Assembly (NCBI GenBank): GCA_015661535.1
Contig: DQVY01000290.1
Location: 1 to 22,357 of the forward strand
Length of the DNA: 22,357 nt
Source of the DNA: Sulfurovum sp.
GTDB taxonomy: Bacteria; Campylobacterota; Campylobacteria; Campylobacterales; Sulfurovaceae
Direction of reading: 5' to 3'
Shown: positions 20,555 to 22,357 of the stretch, in pieces
Layout: every line of letters starts with the position of its first letter
Numbering within the stretch: position 1 is the stretch's first letter
The notes under the pieces: model-generated
What the model was told of the DNA's origin: nothing
The model's input: the letters and a program-made list of their open reading frames with translations, nothing else
Databases searched by the model: none
Position numbers and translations under genes: made by a program

Positions 20555-21933
20555 GCGATCTCTTTAATCGCTCTTTCTATACGAGAAATCGTCTCACCCA
20601 CACCTAAAATAGCCATAATTTCATCCAACCCAGAACCTGTCATGGAGCCCATAAGACTGACGCGTAAAGGCATACCTATCTTACCAAAACCTATCTCTTT
20701 CTCTTCTACTATCTTTTCCATGACAGCGTGGAAGGCTTCTTTGGTCGTAGGCTGGGCCAAGGCTAACATATCTGCAAAGGCGGAAAGTATCTCTTTGGCT
20801 TCCCCTTTAAAAGCTTTTTTGGCTGACTTCTCATCATAACGCTCCGGAGCAGTAGTAATAAGCTTGATCTGCTCTGCCAACTCAACAAGGGTTTTACCTC
20901 TCTCTTTGGTAGCATTGAGCAGCATAGAAGCTTTTTCATTCCCTGCCAGATCAACACCAAAGTCTTTTAACAGTCCTATAAGCTTCTCATCTGACGCTTC
21001 TTTAATATAGTGTGCATTAAGCCATAACAATTTGTCCAGGTTATAGTTAGATGAGCTTTTATTGATATCATTTGGGTCAAAAAGGGCTATCATCTCTTCA
21101 ATGCTAAAGATCTCCTGGTCCCCATGACTCCAGCCCAAACGCACAAGAAAGTTAAGCAATGCCTCGGGTAAATAACCCATCGTTTTATACTCCATCACAT
21201 CGGTTGCACCATCACGCTTAGAGAGTTTTTTTCCTTGTTCATTGTTTATCATGGCAACATGGTAAAAATTCGGTAACCTAAAGCCCAATGCATTATAGAC
21301 CACAATTTGCTTAGGTGTATTATAGAGGTGGTCGTCTCCGCGTATCACTTCTGTACAGCCCATAAGCGCATCATCTATGGCAACCACAAAGTTATAGGTT
21401 GGACTTCCATCTGCACGGGCAATAACAAAATCATCTACCTCTGTCGCTTCTACCGAAAACTCTCCCTTTACCCCATCATAGAAAGAGATACGTCCTTCCT
21501 GTGGTGCTTTAATACGGATAACCGGATCAATACCTTCTGGAGGTGTGCCTGTAAAATCACGGTAACGCCCATCATAACGTGTACGCTCTTTTTTAGCCAT
21601 CTGTGCTTCCCGAAGCGCTGCCAATTCTTCTTTGGACATATAACACTTATACGCCTTACCCTCTTCAAGTAATTGATCAATATATTTTTTATACAGGTCA
21701 AAACGCTTGGACTGATACACCACTTCACCATCGCAGTCCATGCCTACCCAGTCAAATGCTTTTAGTATGGCATCTTTTGCCTCTTCTGAATTACGTGCCA
21801 TATCTGTATCTTCGATACGAAGGAGAAAGGTCCCTTTGTTGTGTTGTGCAGTAAGCCAGGAAAAAAGTGCGGTGCGCAAGCCCCCTATATGTAAATACCC
21901 CGTTGGAGAGGGTGCAAAACGTGTGACTGTCAT
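20551..21933 (-). CDS. gltX: Glutamyl-tRNA synthetase
   Basis: 460 aa, the usual bacterial GluRS length. It charges tRNA-Glu, and in this phylum one of two paralogues also charges tRNA-Gln, which an amidotransferase then corrects. The class I signature is TRFAPSPTGYLHIGGLRTAL at the N-terminus. ADGSPTYNFVVAIDDALMG, then VIRGDDHLYNTPKQI, and the KMSKS equivalent in GKKLSKRDGATDV complete the catalytic core. The helical anticodon-binding part fills the last 150 residues. Which paralogue (GltX1 or GltX2) it is cannot be fixed here. The ATG follows AAGGT. The TAG stop lies in repeat copy E, shared with convergent mqnA. Confidence 0.97.
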   Translation of the reverse strand: MTVTRFAPSPTGYLHIGGLRTALFSWLTAQHNKGTFLLRIEDTDMARNSEEAKDAILKAFDWVGMDCDGEVVYQSKRFDLYKKYIDQLLEEGKAYKCYMSKEELAALREAQMAKKERTRYDGRYRDFTGTPPEGIDPVIRIKAPQEGRISFYDGVKGEFSVEATEVDDFVIARADGSPTYNFVVAIDDALMGCTEVIRGDDHLYNTPKQIVVYNALGFRLPNFYHVAMINNEQGKKLSKRDGATDVMEYKTMGYLPEALLNFLVRLGWSHGDQEIFSIEEMIALFDPNDINKSSSNYNLDKLLWLNAHYIKEASDEKLIGLLKDFGVDLAGNEKASMLLNATKERGKTLVELAEQIKLITTAPERYDEKSAKKAFKGEAKEILSAFADMLALAQPTTKEAFHAVMEKIVEEKEIGFGKIGMPLRVSLMGSMTGSGLDEIMAILGVGETISRIERAIKEIA

Positions 21934-21998
21934 AGTAGTACCTTGTAAATAAATTATGTGATTGTATCTAAAATGTGGTTAAGAGGTATTTTATCGTC

Positions 21999-22022
21999 GG
22001 TCAGGACGTTCTTATCCTGACC
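21999..22022. repeat. Palindrome between the helix-hairpin-helix gene and gltX
   Basis: GGTCAGGA and TCCTGACC form a perfect 8-bp stem around an 8-nt loop. It lies 11 nt after the stop of the upstream gene and before gltX. No T-tract follows. Its sequence is unrelated to copies A-E, so it may be a different palindromic repeat family or a terminator. Confidence 0.55.
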
Positions 22023-22033
22023 TAAGTGTAGCA

Positions 22034-22357
22034 CTAATTCTTCTTTTTCGTCTTCTTCTTTTTCTCTTTTTTTGTTTTCTTAGGCTTAGATTTTAACTCT
22101 TTTTTCTTCTCATCTTTAGACTTCATCTTTCGCTTCTTTTTATCTTTAACTGTAGTTTTTGACTTTGTTTTGTTTGTTGTCTTTTCAGGTTTTTCTTTGA
22201 CTGATTTTTTTGCAGTCGTTTTCTTTTTAGCTGTCTTTTTATTAGTACTCTTTTTAACTTTTTTTACATCAGCACTTGACTTTATATTTTTCTTCAGATT
22301 TGTCGCCGTTTGTTCACCAATACCATTCACGCGCTGAAAATCTTCAAATGATTTAAA
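22034..22357 (-). CDS. ComEA-like helix-hairpin-helix protein with lysine-rich tail (5' end outside window)
   Basis: The frame is open to the window edge, so the start is missing; 107 codons are visible. The first visible residues, FKSFEDFQRVNGIGEQTATN, are a helix-hairpin-helix motif with the GIG turn, very like the second hairpin of ComEA-type DNA-uptake proteins. After about 25 residues it becomes an extreme basic tail: about 43 of the last 98 residues are lysine, with repeated KKT, KKK and KSK runs. Such a tail would bind nucleic acid without sequence specificity and resembles histone H1-like proteins. A GTG at 22330 could be misread as a start, but the hairpin motif continues upstream of it. 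The stop is TAG. Confidence 0.7.
   Translation of the reverse strand, partial: FKSFEDFQRVNGIGEQTATNLKKNIKSSADVKKVKKSTNKKTAKKKTTAKKSVKEKPEKTTNKTKSKTTVKDKKKRKMKSKDEKKKELKSKPKKTKKEKKKKTKKKN

Noticed and set aside
22034..22330. Stand-alone 98-aa lysine-rich gene starting at GTG 22330
   Set aside because: The helix-hairpin-helix motif begins upstream of this codon and the frame stays open to the window edge, so it is the 3' part of a longer gene.

Overview
The window reads as a chromosomal segment of a free-living member of the Campylobacterota (Epsilonproteobacteria), most like the Sulfurovum/Sulfurimonas group. This rests on protein sequence style (RpoB, EF-Tu, MqnA, GltX), moderate AT-richness, a futalosine-pathway menaquinone gene, an S24-type repressor and rpoB/rpoC that overlap but are not fused (they are fused in Helicobacter). 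The genus is inference.

Positions 1-9830 hold one large minus-strand information-processing block. Read 5' to 3' on the minus strand it runs: a consensus sigma-70 promoter (9801-9829), tRNA-Thr(UGU), tRNA-Tyr(GUA), tRNA-Gly(UCC), tRNA-Thr(GGU), tuf, rpmG, tRNA-Trp(CCA), secE, nusG, rplK, rplA, the L10 leader, rplJ, rplL, rpoB and the first codons of rpoC. The order closely matches the thrU-tyrU-glyT-thrT-tufB / secE-nusG-rplKAJL-rpoBC region of E. coli. Intergenic hairpins at several joints probably set the relative output of tRNA, ribosomal protein and polymerase genes.

Positions 9918-16407 are accessory or housekeeping genes. A plus-strand trio encodes YaaA, a 32-aa membrane miniprotein and an eIF1/SUI1-like protein, and it meets a SulP anion transporter tail to tail with a 4-nt overlap. 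Next comes a minus-strand trio joined by two TAATG stop-start overlaps: a signal-peptide-bearing YyaL-type thioredoxin-fold protein, a DUF309 protein and a SagB-like double nitroreductase-domain protein.

Positions 16427-20554 carry a dispersed family of GTAG-type palindromic repeats (five copies) between a DksA/TraR-like zinc-finger gene, a CI/LexA-like S24 repressor with a divergent 37-aa gene, the molybdopterin genes moaD-moaE-moeA, mqnA and gltX. Two copies sit exactly at convergent gene ends and supply the TAG stop codon of both neighbours. This is the most interesting pattern in the window and fits the known REP/RAYT class of elements, although no transposase is visible here. The window closes with the 3' part of a helix-hairpin-helix (ComEA-like) gene that has a very lysine-rich tail.

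No CRISPR array, rRNA, insertion sequence or complete prophage is seen. No stretch longer than about 300 bases lacks a gene.
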